DNA of 64,000 nucleotides, from contig CATQJL010000001.1 in NCBI GenBank assembly GCA_958299035.1, positions 11,554,773-11,618,772 on the forward strand, given 5' to 3'. The stretch comes from Cylicocyclus nassatus. Lineage: Eukaryota; Nematoda; Chromadorea; Rhabditida; Strongylidae. The position numbers and the translations under genes were made by a program. Every line of letters begins with the position of its first letter. Position 1 is the first letter of the stretch. Of this stretch, positions 9,951 through 20,700 are shown one piece after another. The notes under the pieces were generated by a model. That model was not told the DNA's origin, made no database searches, and worked only from the letters and a program-made list of their open reading frames with translations.

Positions 9951-12376
9951 CTATCGGCCATAGATATTACTGACCATGGGTACACATCTCCAGTATTGGT
10001 ACGAGTATCCATATCCTGGACAATTGCATAGGTAAACCGGAATTCCGCTCGTAGCATAATACGATAGCGTCGCAGCTGCAATAAGAGAAACGAAAAGGCT
10101 GTTTAAAAAATTGGAACCTTTGTTGTATATCTTACAGCATTGCGGATACTGGTAGTATGGGTACTGATACGAATTATAAGGATAGCCAGCCATTCCTGTC
10201 ATTCCGTTCAATCCTAAAAAAATCAGAGTCCGGAGATTTGACGTCTACAGACATATTATCGGGCTATATACACACATATCAAAAGGCTATCCATACGTTC
10301 CCAGCATTTTTATCCTTTTATAATTCTTCGTTAAAGTGAAGACTCATTTGGAATATATTTATGCATTGTAGCAGGCTCTTCCACCTCCTTAAGCAATGAC
10401 TCAGAGTATGAAATGACCGTTTGTTGAAAGTGGATACATTTCCACTCTCCGTCATGGCGTGTCATCCAAGATTCTTGTTAAGATAATTTTTTGAGCTTTA
10501 CTTGGAGTGAAAATGAAGATTTCTTGTTACTTCCGTGAAACAGTGAATTACAGACGAAATCGTATAAATCGCCTTACAGAGCAAAAAATGCTTGCTTCAA
10601 AATACAAAAATATGCGCAAGCTTTCGCTTTCGTTTACACTGTCAGAAGTAATCTAAAAACTGAAAACTTGAAAAAAAGAAATTTAGATCAGACTAGCGAA
10701 CCTAATAAACCAAGTAAACCAAGCAGGCCATGACCGCCTCCGCTGGAGCTACCTGAAAATACATTCGTTCCGATAATAAGCCTACTTTTATAAGGCCCTA
10801 CTATCAATAATACCTCGTGCAATCGCGATGCTCCAAACCTTTATAACTCATAGCAAGCAGTTGCATATTCTTCATTCCGACTCACAAAAAATCACTAATT
10901 CAAGCATTTGAATTCTACAAATATTGGGTTCCGAGACATCTGGCAATTCGTCAAGCAGGGCGATCAAAATTGCGCGAGGTATGTCCGATGGCAAAAACAA
11001 ATATCACGACCTCCATCGTCATCGTCGTCGTCGTCGTTTCCTCCTCCATCGCCAGAACTGCCCCTGCAGATATGAAAATGGTCTAAGGGTATCTTCAGAA
11101 ATGTGAGGTACTTTATTTCATGCCGTATCATCAATAAACGCATGGTTACACCTGCGTGAAAGTCAAAGTGCAGTTGTCAGTTCGCCAAACAAATCACCAT
11201 TAGAAACAGACAGAATGTTTGCGCCAGTAACGAAAAAGTTTCAAGAAAGAGTAATCAACAATAAGGTTGATACTTTGAACTCCAGACCTTTGAGTGTTCA
11301 CATGGAACATTTAGAACCAAATGCTGATTGAGAGCTTAAGATTATTTCCACGTTCTGAGAAAGTGAGCCAATTGTGAGTAGCATGCTTGCGATCTAGACG
11401 ACATGTTTCTGACCGCGTCGCACGCGAGGCGGAAATCCTATGCTTCTTCTTGCATAACAAAAAAACGCGTACTTGAATGAGCACTGTACTTGAATCAGCA
11501 TGCCTAATCAATTTAAAGAAGTTCAAAATGGGTTTAAAAATTTCAGATCCCCTACTCCAAAGCTACTGCGGAAGATGAAGGGGTCAGCTCTAAATGGACT
11601 GAACCATGTGTGTGGCTCATGGTACACATCGTTACCATAAGCACTAGTTTTCTCTCAAAAAAGCAAACTGCGCAGTCATAAGTGACGTCTGCACTATATT
11701 GTGATTGTTTTCGAGTTATCAGCTTATCCCAAACGAACATAGAAGCCACAGCTTCAGCGAGCTATCCTAAAATTCAGACATAGTTCTTTGACTGGTGGAT
11801 TCAATGATAAAATCTTATAATTAAGAAAACGTTTTAACCTAGCATGTGTTGCAGACGGTCTGGTGCCTCTATGTTTATGAATGCTCTACAAGCTTACAAG
11901 AATGAACGGTATATTTGATGTTCACAGAATAGGATTCTGACCGACGACGATTTATAACTGAAAAAAATCAAAAAACGAACTTACCCTCCTCCCCAATGGC
12001 CACCACCTCCGCGGCCTCCGTGGCCACCGCGACCTCCTCCATGACCTCCGCGGCCACCACCACCGTGGCCACCTCCCCCGCGACCACCTCCCCCGTGGCC
12101 ACCATGGCCGCCACCCCCGTGACCTCCTCCATGTCCACCGCCGCCTCCTCCATGTCCTCCTCCACCTCCTCCATGTCCTCCTCCACCTCCACCATGTCCA
12201 CCACCACCACTACCACCACCTCCTCCTCCTCCACCTCCACCACCTCTAGCCTCACATAGAAGCAATGTCTGAAGGAAAGCAGTACTTATTTGCGGGAACA
12301 GATAGTGAGCCGTTGGAATTTGTAGACTTACACAATAGAAAAAGGAGAAAAATGCGACAGATAGGAAAAGATGCAT
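9951..12376 (-). CDS. Secreted glycine/histidine-rich, tyrosine-rich protein (six exons)
   Basis: Proposed exons in transcript order are 12376-12332, 12268-11985, 11063-11011, 10752-10702, 10213-10136 and 10075-9951. Phases match at every junction and the total is 636 nt (211 aa). The N-terminus MHLFLSVAFFSFFYC continues into TLLLCEA, a good signal peptide, so the product should be secreted. Residues about 24-110 are nearly all Gly with regularly spaced His (GGHGGGG units). A short Asp run (NDDDDDDD) and SSSGGGHGLLGLLGLLG follow, then a Tyr-rich stretch (YPYNSYQYPYYQYPQC) and a Cys-containing tail (YLCNCPGYGYSYQYWRC). Introns of 60 and 63 bp have good GTAAG donors. The GTCGTG donor of exon 3 is weak. 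The last intron is in frame and could be retained. It resembles nematode glycine-rich secreted or cuticle-associated proteins in style. I cannot name a family. Confidence 0.65.
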
Positions 12377-13592
12377 CGAAAACTAAACACGGAACTGCGT
12401 TCGTTAGAAATCACATTGAGGTCACGTTCGCAGTGTAAAGTGTTTCAAAACGATACTCAAAAAGTAAAGGGCCAGCTAATCAAACGAGTTACTTACTCTT
12501 TTTGCCGCTCAAGTATTCAAGTTGTTGAAGTGGAGGGTACTTGATCGGTAGTGTTAAAATTTGGAAATTATTCATTGTTGAAACTAATTAGTTCAATAAG
12601 AATATCTAGGCACGAGTAAAGACTATTGCAAATGCCAAAGGTGACTAGGAGGTATATGTAGTGCCAATGATCTTTTGCCCTTTCTTGCATGTTGTATAGA
12701 TGCTACCATCTCCGTTCACAGTATAGCATACCTTCGATAGTCAAAAGACAGAGCCTAGAAAGTGATACTTATCTGACTTCCTGCCCCCTATAAAAAGTGA
12801 AGGTTGTTTCAGAAAGATAGATAAAACTTAGAGATATGAATTGAACCAGGAAACTTGAAAAATTTATATAAAGCAGAGGTTAGCACATCACCAGATTTGG
12901 AACCTTAACGTGGTGGTTTCCTAGGTACAGTTTCCTTTTCAGGATTGCCAGTTAAATTGGGTGGCAACAAGAACAACGTTCTTTTCCAATCAAAAAGCGC
13001 TGTTTGGCTGTAATGATAGTGGGGAGATCGAGAGAGGAAAAATTTGTCAACAACTGAATTGAACATGTTAAACGCGTCAGAAAAGATATGTTGCACATCG
13101 ACGCCAATATGATTTTTGATGCGTCTTTTGAATTTTCACCCCCGCATAGTCATTTTGTATCCTGTGACGTTGTCTGGATTCTTCCGCTCATCATTCTGAG
13201 CAAGTATAGTTCGAGCTGGAGAAAATTCGTTGCGAAAGCATTGAAAAAGAACAAGGTAAAGAAAAACGCAATTTTCAGTAATTTTTACAAAAAACAAGCA
13301 TAAGCAAAGAAGTAGGCTCGGCGACGTTGTCTACATCATAGACAGAAAGAAAACCCATCGAATACACAAAAAAACCGAATGAAAAGAATTAAACTGAAGA
13401 AAAAACAAGAGGTTTTCGAAAAGGCTGTTTCTTCCACATTTCTCTTTTGAGTCATAAAAAGAAGTCTTGCGACGTTGTCAGCCTGAAAATAGAGATCAAG
13501 AGCTTTGATATGATATATAGATTAGTTCTCAGTAAGTTAGTAAGCGTTCCAAGATTGTTATCCGTTTATCAATATAACGTCAATACAGTAAA
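12377..13592. other. Intergenic, upstream of the Gly-rich gene
   Basis: No supported gene. The minus frame 12905-13096 (63 codons, ending LLPPNLTGNPEKETVPRKPPR) has plausible composition. I could not attach it to any splice chain or domain. Confidence 0.4.
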
Positions 13593-13632
13593 CAGGTCGA
13601 CGTTTCGGCAGAGTCGCCTTTTTCAAGACCTG
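13593..13632 (-). ncRNA. Degenerate hammerhead-ribozyme-like motif at the Penelope-like 3' end
   Basis: On the minus strand, terminal CAGGTC pairs with GACCTG. They enclose CTTGAAAAAGGC, a loop (GACTCT) and GCCGAAACGTC. This resembles the hammerhead layout of a CUGAUGA-type core, a GGC/GCC stem II, GAAAC and a GUC cleavage triplet. The CUGAUGA box is altered to CTTGAAA, so activity is doubtful. Hammerhead motifs are known in the terminal repeats of Penelope-like elements, and this one lies just beyond such an element's endonuclease end. Confidence 0.4.
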
Positions 13633-13676
13633 GAAAGTGAGTCAGCAAATTCGACGCTCCAAGGGTAGACATACCT

Positions 13677-14088
13677 TCAGCGATACACTTCAAGTGGCTG
13701 TCCACCACTCAGACACTCAGTCAGACCACTATATGCTAACTCTTGTGATGGAATGAGGTTCCCTTTAAGGTCAGGCTCAAATCCACACAATGATAAGAAT
13801 GGGATGAGCTCACTAATGATAGCCATTTTCTCTTCCTTTCTGTTCAGTTTGGGACATTTGGACGTGATCCAACAAGCCTCTATGGTCTTTCGTGCTGCAA
13901 TGTCGGTTGCTTTCGAAAGGATAGCAACGTTAATTTGAAACTCTATGTCCTGATGGCAAAGCACACGACGTGCGCCAAGAGGCGTGGACACTCGCGATTT
14001 TCTCATTCCGTCCAAATGTTCGTTAATTCGTACATACAGCGGTCTTCCTGTTTCTCCAATATATTCTTCCCCACACAGTTCAAGATAT
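13677..14088 (-). pseudogene. Penelope-like GIY-YIG endonuclease fragment
   Basis: The frame reads CGEEYIGETGRPLYVRINEH and then DGMRKSR, followed by a helical C-terminal part including ARKTIEACWI and LNRKEE. It matches the YIG half of a GIY-YIG domain, with the catalytic Arg in the YVRINEH block and a conserved Glu in TIEA. The GIY-side sequence (GAVYLI, near 14,095) and a preceding Cys-x2-Cys (CNIC) are in another frame, so one frameshift near 14,085 separates them. In Penelope-like elements this nuclease nicks target DNA for priming. As it stands the gene cannot make a full product. Confidence 0.75.
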
Positions 14089-14156
14089 TAAGTACACAGC
14101 GCCAGGACACATGCAATCTCCCGGTTTGTTGGAATTGCATATATTACAGTCTGTTT

Positions 14157-15074
14157 TTAAACAGGCTGGATCGTAACCTCTGTTACGCACCAGGCGCTGC
14201 TTGAGGTTTGGGGGTGGGACTTCGACAACTTTAAGCATATTTTGCAGGCCGGCTTTATGAACGCGTTTCTAATCGCAGCGCTTAACTTATCCGATATGAA
14301 TGGCATAAGGAATGACACCTTTTCGCAACTGACATCATTGAAAACTGTAGCATTATCCTTGTGACGAACGTTTGTGTTTTCGTTTTTCGACAGCGGGTAA
14401 CCGTTTGCGTGTGCAATTTGGATAGCCTGTTTGGTCGATGCGGATTCTATAGTGCTATTTGAAGACACTCTTTTTGACGTTCGCAGCATGTTTCTGATAA
14501 TGCTAAGTTTCATTTGAATTGGGTGTGCAGAGGAGTAATGTACAAGTATGTTCTTATTGGTTGGTTTTCTATACCAGCGTGTTCTGTACTCTCCTCTGCA
14601 TAAGCGGATCTGGACATTGAGGAATGGCAGCCATCCCTGCTTAGGCGTTTCCCTTGTGAATTTGATGTCAGTTGATTGAGCATTGAGTATGTCAAAGCAT
14701 AGATCCATTTCCGCTTGTGTTGGACACACGATGATAGTATCATCAATGTATCTGTAGTAAAGAACAGGTCGGCGGTTGAGAATTGGTTCTTCTATTTTTG
14801 GCATAAATGCTATTGCTAAAATAGGTGCCAAACGCTGGCCCATTGCGAGTCCCCTAGTTTGTTTATAATACTGTCCCGCCCATTTGAAAACCGAACATTC
14901 TAAACATTCTCTCAACAATGCCATAACTTGCTGTATGTTAAAGCCATAGAAATTGATACTGTTACTCTTTTCGGACAGTAATTCGAAAACGGCTTCTAAC
15001 GCATTGGAATTCGAGACATTTGTAAATAGAGAGGTGACGTCAAAGGATTCTATGACGTCATTTTCACTGAATCT
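14157..15074 (-). pseudogene. Penelope-like reverse transcriptase fragment
   Basis: The frame opens with ESFDVTSLFTNV (RT motif A, catalytic Asp), then QTRGLAMGQRLAPILAIAF (motif B) and YYRYIDDTIIV (motif C, catalytic YIDD). Downstream are the thumb-like WYRKPTNKNILVHYSSAHP and a Cys-containing end. These motifs are typical of Penelope-like RTs, which are close to telomerase RT. The frame is open for about 300 codons but lacks a start. Its N-terminal extension (15370-15050, ending LLSLGPSFSP) and its C-terminal continuation lie in other frames. The RT core therefore looks intact while the gene is broken. Confidence 0.8.
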
Positions 15075-15446
15075 CGCAGTTCGTATTGGACAAGTGTGAA
15101 TGATTGCACGGGTGAGAAGCTTGGCCCCAAACTGAGTAAGGATGAAGCATCCTTTGATATTGTTGCACCGCCAACAATAGTGACTCGTGATTGAATGAAT
15201 TCATTGTGGTCATTATGAATAGCATTTTGGTGGTCTGACAAACAAAGGTTGGTGGACGCTACTATTTTGGATGATTGTCTACTTTCTAACAACTTGTCGA
15301 ATTTTCGTTGTAATCGCACTTTGGCATTGGAGCGAATCGAGTAGCAAATGCTCTTAGACTCACTCACCAATCTATTCCAGAGGTATAGATTGTCGCAATT
15401 GCTTCGAACAACAAAGAAAAGGGTACCAGGGCCAAATACCCCGCGT

Positions 15447-15958
15447 TGTCGTCAACGACGACCAAGTGATCCATACTCAATGTATATAATTTAGATAGAT
15501 TGTCGATTGTTCAACCTATGTATCAAGTATTTGTTCATGTATTTGAATTAATTTTGTTCTTTGAAATCGTACATTTCTCAAGTATGCGTTGTTTTGCTTT
15601 TGTAACGTTTATCATATCATCTATGTTTCTTTTCGCTTGAAATATATTTTGAGATTCAACTTTTATCTGATATTCATTTGTATAAATAGAGCTCACACTG
15701 CCGTAAGATCATGCTTCCTCAAGTTCCTCAAGGACCTCAAGCTCAAGCTCAAGCTCAAGATCAAGTTCAAGCTCAAGTCTTTCGAAGAAGGAAGAACTTC
15801 GGAGTGTGAGCAGGAAGAAAGAAGGCTGTATGTAAAGAATTGAACAATAAACCTATTTGTGAGCCCGTTTCCAACCACAGCTTATAGTCCCGCGTGGCAA
15901 CGAGCAAGTAAAGCACAAGTCCTAGTCTAGGCGAAGAAAAAGAAAACTCTTTTCTACA
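15447..15958 (+). repeat. 5' LTR of the BEL/Pao element
   Basis: Begins TGTCGTC and ends TTTTCTACA (the usual TG...CA). A TATA-like TATAAATAGA lies at about 15,680 and AATAAA at 15,846, giving plausible U3, R and U5 regions. Between them, about 15,719-15,778 is a run of CTCAAG-like hexamers. Compared base by base with the 3' LTR, the only difference I see is A (here) versus G in the CTGATRTTC context near 15,671. Confidence 0.95.
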
Positions 15959-15976
15959 TGGTGCATCGGGCAGACG
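15959..15976 (+). other. Primer binding site, tRNA-Gly type
   Basis: The bases directly after the LTR, TGGTGCATCGG, are the complement of a tRNA 3' end carrying CCA. They match the CCGATGCA acceptor end of nuclear tRNA-Gly(GCC) over 11 bases before diverging. This marks minus-strand priming. Confidence 0.7.
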
Positions 15977-16111
15977 ACGAACTCAGGTCAGTCTAACGAT
16001 TTCACTGTACTGACATACTTGACTACTCTTCTGATACGTCAGCAAATTTGGTTGCAAGTTTTGAACCAAACTGTAATTTTCGGTTGCAAGTTTTGAACCG
16101 TTATTAAGAAA

Positions 16112-17746
16112 ATGGCGATGCGACTAGGTACATCTAAGCGCTTACTCACACGCTACACGAAGAAATTGGAAGCAGTCATCACACATCTTAAGAAGGAAAG
16201 GTTGGAAACGCGCACGGCAACTTCACAAGAAGGCGAAGTACTTAGGGACAGCCTACGACAACTCAACGAAGGAATAGGTGCAATAACAGCGTTTACGGAG
16301 AAAATTGAAAAACTCTTGATGGACTATGCCACAGATGTCTCAAGCTTGCAAGACTTGGACGAACAAGAAGTAACCAGTTTCGAGGAGTATTCCGCAAAGG
16401 CGGAAGAAACTCTTGCCTCCGCATTTGACTACTTAGTACTCTTACAGTCACGCAGACAGGCATACACGGTATGCACGTCTCGTGCAGGGGAAGCAAGTAA
16501 CACGACACTGGAAGCTGCGGAAGGAACTACCCCGGTACAACCAAGGTTGGGAAGCGAGCTCCCAGCATTGCCCATTCCAATATTCCGAGGGAATATATGG
16601 GAATGGGACAACTTTTGGGAACTCTTCAACACCAATGTCCATTCGCAGCAGATCCCCGACCTTTACAAATTCAATTATCTAAAGAATGCACTTCGCGGCG
16701 AGGCCTACCAGGCAATCGAAAAGTTTCAAGTAACACCAGAGAACTATTCGAAAGCAATCAAGTTCCTCCAGCACAAGTATGGAAATACGCAAGAACTGAT
16801 TGCACGATTGCTTCATAAGCTTGAAAAAGCATCACTGAAATCACCTTCGATAAAGGACCAACGTTCTCTCTTTGAAGAACTGCAAGTGGTAATTGCCCAG
16901 CTAGCTCACAAAGGAGAACAAGTGGATAGCCAGTGGTGCATCAGAAAAATTCTCTCCAAATTTCCAGCGTCTGTTCAGAGAAAAGTGCTACTGAAAAGAA
17001 ACACTTCCCTGGCGGAAGACTCATTTTCTATGAACAAACTGTTGGAGTTCTTGGAGGAAACAATTTCAAACGAAGAAATGGTGATGCTCTATTTGGAAAG
17101 AACCGGGAAAGAACAGAGCATCAAACCACCCTTCGTCAAAAAGGATCTCCCAATGCGGCCAAACAGGTGCATGTATTGTGGGGAAGACCATAAAGCTATG
17201 GATTGCAACAGGTATAAAAACCCACAAGAAAGATCGAAATACCTGAGAGAGCACGGGCTTTGTCTCATCTGTGCGTCAGCACAACACCAAACTTCACAAT
17301 GCAAAAAGCGTAACTGCTTTAAGTGTCAAGGTGCACACCACACATCATGCTGCTTCAAGCTAACCAATAACGCTACAAATCAGCCAGAAAAGGCAGGTCC
17401 AAATAAGAAGCGACTGAAAGAAGAACCGAAAAGAGCAAGACCTCAACGAGTGAACCATGTGACCTCCGAGGAAGCGGAAACTAGAGAGACCGCCATACTG
17501 CAAGTTCATTCAATGCCTCAACCTTTGGAAGAAACTTTCCTTCCTACAGGGGAGTTAACAGTTCTCGATCCGAAGAGCAACTCCTTGAGAAAGGTTGCAG
17601 TCCTACTAGATACAGGAGCAGAAATCTCATTCATAGATGGAGCACTCGCTGAGGAATTGCAACTCCCAACGATGGGGAAGGCCAAACTCCACTTACACAC
17701 TTTTGGGGTTCGAATCAAGTATCTACGAAGGACTGTCGAAAAGTGA
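16112..17746 (+). CDS. gag: BEL/Pao Gag with zinc knuckles and N-terminal part of the protease
   Basis: A 544-codon ORF starting at ATG 16112. Residues about 10-130 are helical and charged. Residues about 150-225 carry the DUF1759-type Gag core (LPIPIFRGNIWEWDNFWELF, FNYLKNALRGEAY). Residues 353-415 hold a Cys/His array: CMYCGEDHKAMDC, then a Cys-x2-Cys and a third set ending HHTSCC, for RNA binding. The retropepsin-like motif LLDTGAEISFIDG (Asp about 500) follows near the C-terminus. The frame ends at 17746, within the protease region. The continuation lies in the pol frame, with the shift at TTTTGGGG (17701-17708). Most BEL/Pao elements have one gag-pol frame, so this is probably a mutation or a sequence error. 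The A-site codon does not re-pair well for a -1 slip. Confidence 0.9.
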   Translation: MAMRLGTSKRLLTRYTKKLEAVITHLKKERLETRTATSQEGEVLRDSLRQLNEGIGAITAFTEKIEKLLMDYATDVSSLQDLDEQEVTSFEEYSAKAEETLASAFDYLVLLQSRRQAYTVCTSRAGEASNTTLEAAEGTTPVQPRLGSELPALPIPIFRGNIWEWDNFWELFNTNVHSQQIPDLYKFNYLKNALRGEAYQAIEKFQVTPENYSKAIKFLQHKYGNTQELIARLLHKLEKASLKSPSIKDQRSLFEELQVVIAQLAHKGEQVDSQWCIRKILSKFPASVQRKVLLKRNTSLAEDSFSMNKLLEFLEETISNEEMVMLYLERTGKEQSIKPPFVKKDLPMRPNRCMYCGEDHKAMDCNRYKNPQERSKYLREHGLCLICASAQHQTSQCKKRNCFKCQGAHHTSCCFKLTNNATNQPEKAGPNKKRLKEEPKRARPQRVNHVTSEEAETRETAILQVHSMPQPLEETFLPTGELTVLDPKSNSLRKVAVLLDTGAEISFIDGALAEELQLPTMGKAKLHLHTFGVRIKYLRRTVEK

Positions 17747-20700
17747 TGTTGAAAGCTTGGGATGAGGAAGGTCAGCAATGCTTATTGAGCCTGCTCACTC
17801 ATGACATCCTCACAAAAGCATTCACATCACCCGAACTCCAAGATAGAGACATTCAGTTTATCAAACAACAAGGTCTACATGTCAATGAGTCTAAAAAGCC
17901 CGTAAAACCAGAGATTCTTCTGGGAGCTGACCAGCTGTGGTCACTTGTACGACCGAATACAAGCCACATCCGTCTTCCTTCTGGGCTCTATTTGCTATCC
18001 ACCAGGATGGGATACCTTTTCACAGGTCAAGCAAAAAGGACACCAACGATAGGTGAAAGACTGGAGCAAGAAGAAGAAAGGTGGAATGGCTACTGGAGTC
18101 TACAAGCACAAGTCAACACAATAGAGGCAGTAACAGAGGAGAAAGAAAGTGAACAAGAACTTTGGGAAAGTTTCTGGAAAATGGACGCTGCCGGAACAGA
18201 AGAATTTGGAAGGGCGGAAAAAGAACAACAGGCGATCGTTGACCAGCAAGTGTGGGAGAACTTCAAAAGGACAGTGGAAAAGCGGCAAGACGGTTACTAT
18301 GTGCGATTGCCATGGAAAGACCTTCAAATAGAGTTACCAGATAACAAGGCCATCGCACATAGAAGGCTGGCAAGTTTATGGAATTCGCTGCAGAAAGACG
18401 AAAAACTACTGGACCAATATAATGAAGTTTTCCAAGAGCAGCTTCGTCTGAATATATTGGAGGAGGTAAATGAAAAATCACTACCTGGTACACGAATTCA
18501 TTATATTCCGCACCAGGCGGTGATAACACCACACAAGTCAACGACGAAGCTACGCATCGTTTACGATGCATCAGCCCATTACAGGGGATCTCCTTCACTG
18601 AATGATGTCCTACATCGAGGGCCGGTAATTTTACCGCTCCTATACGGAATTCTCCTGAGATTCCGAGTAGGACACATCGCATTGATATCGGATGTGGAAA
18701 AGGCATTTCTTCAAGTGCGACTTCACGAAGAAGATCGTGATGCCACTCGGTGCCTTTGGTTGAGGAACCACAAACAAGCACCTAGCCCAAGTAATATCCG
18801 AATTCTGCGGTTCACTCGAGTCACTTTTGGACTTATGCCATCTCCTTTCCTCTTGGCAGCTACGACACATTACCATCTCGATCAATACAAAAACAGCAAG
18901 CTAGTGAAGGAAATGAAAGAAAACTTGTACGTGGACAATCTCATTCTATCCACAGATCAGAAGGAAGAGGCGGTCGAGTTGTACCGCACCACTAAAAGGA
19001 TGTTCCAAGATCTTAACATGAACCTCCGGGAATTCGTTTCTAACAATAAGGAAACAATGCAAGTAATAGCCCTCGAAGACAAGTCCTTGGAACTATCACC
19101 AAAAGTGCTAGGGATAAAATGGAATTCAATTGAAGACGCACTAGAGATCAGATGTCAAATGAAAAACAGCACTAACACTACAAAACGTAGTGTTGCAAGT
19201 ACCATAGCCTCCGTCTATGACCCAATGGGTTATATGACACCCTTGCTCCATAGAGCCAAGGTCTTTCTTCGCTCCCTATGGCAGCAAAATTTTGACTGGG
19301 ATGTTATTTTGCCCGAAAAACTTGCGCAAGACTGGGAACAAATCATCAAAGAAGCCGACGGATTTGAAAAATCAATTCCTCGATGTTTATGCTCAAAAGA
19401 GACAGAGCATGACATAATTGCTTTCGCTGATGCAAGCTCAGAAGCAATCGCTGCATGTGTCTACTTGCGCTCTAAAGATCAAGCAAACTTGCTTTTTGCA
19501 AAAGGCAAGTTACCGTCTCTCAAGTCCACGGTTACGATGCCGAAGATGGAACTCAATGCAGTTACTCTGGCCATGCGAATTGCAAATGCAGCGATCACAC
19601 AACTACAATCCGTCGTCAAAATCGAGCAAACAGTAGTGCTGTCAGACTCTGAAATCGCCCTCCAATGGATCAAATCGAAACCGCAGAAAGGAGTAGGAAG
19701 AATGATAACCAGCAGACTTACGGAAATTGAGAAAATCGTGAAAAACATAGAGGAAATGGGGTGTCAAGTATGGTTTGCTCATGTATCCTCATCTGAAAAT
19801 CCGGTAGACTGTGCCACTCGAGGTCTATCCAAAACAGAACTGTTGAACCATTTTTGGTGGACCGGGCCTCAATTTCTGTGCGAAAATCCGAAGGAATGGA
19901 AAGACACTGCTCTATTCCAACAGAAAACATCGGGTGAAGATGAGGATGAAGTAACATTAGCAGCGAGTGTACAGGTCCAACAAGCAACGACTCCAATCCC
20001 TCTGGACCAGCTGAAGAAGCATCCGTTAGCAGCAGTAAAGCGCATTGAAGCATATGTGCTACGATATGTTAGAATTTTGGTAACAAGGGTAAACAAAAGA
20101 AGAACTCTTCCAATAGTCTTATCAAGTTGGCTGAAACCGGACATATTGTATGACGGGATTGAATTAAATGGCGCAGAAATTGCTGTAGCCGCTAAAGCGG
20201 TAATCAGACAGCACCAGATACTGATCACTCAAGAAATGAGGCGATCAATGCGTCATTTGAACATCAAGAAAGACGAAGACGGCCTCCTTCGCTGTTATGG
20301 AAGACTAGATAGGAGCAAGATGAGCCGAAGTGCAAAACAGCCACTGATCATCCTGCAAAACACATGGTTAGCCGAAACCATAATAAGAGAAAGCCATAAC
20401 AAAGGCCACGCAAGCATTAACCACACAATGTCTCTCGTAAGACAAGACTATTGGATACCAAAACTCCGAGCTCAAGTAACTCGAATCATCCGTCGATGTG
20501 TTCCTTGTCAGAAATTCAACAACTTGCCATTCAAGTATCCGGAGCAAAGTGACCTTCCCAAAGAACGAGTACAACGGGCAAAGCCTTTCGAACATGTCGG
20601 ACTGGACTACTTCGGTCCACTCAGTATTGTTCTTTCTGAAGGAAGCAAGGGAAAATGCTACGGATGCATAATTACCTGTATGGTAACTAGACTGATTCAC

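Larger units (their letters stand above)
13593..15446 (-). mobile_element. Penelope-like retroelement, degenerate, 5' side cut by the BEL insertion
   Basis: Reading leftwards on the minus strand, the window shows an N-terminal segment (15370-15050), a reverse transcriptase region (about 15074-14157), a Cys-x2-Cys linker, a GIY-YIG endonuclease region (about 14088-13677) and a hammerhead-like tail. This RT-then-GIY-YIG order is diagnostic of Penelope-like elements. At least three frame changes, near 15,055, 14,195 and 14,085, mark it as a pseudogene. The upstream part ends at the BEL/Pao target site (15442-15446). I could not confirm a continuation beyond 26,520. Confidence 0.8.

Noticed and set aside
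11968..12255. Minus-strand Val/Glu-rich ORF (EVVVVVVV type)
   Set aside because: Out-of-frame reading of the same GGN-repeat DNA; no splice support.
11996..12259. Plus-strand ORF made almost only of Ser, Thr, Ala and Met
   Set aside because: It is the antisense shadow of the Gly/His-rich exon on the minus strand, which has splice sites and a signal peptide.
12905..13096. Small minus-strand gene ending PNLTGNPEKETVPRKPPR
   Set aside because: Plausible composition only; no signal peptide, domain, splice chain or nearby poly(A) signal.
15589..15843. 84-codon ORF with Lys/Leu repeats, present twice
   Set aside because: It lies inside the LTR and comes from the CTCAAG hexamer run; the same ORF in the other LTR is a copy.
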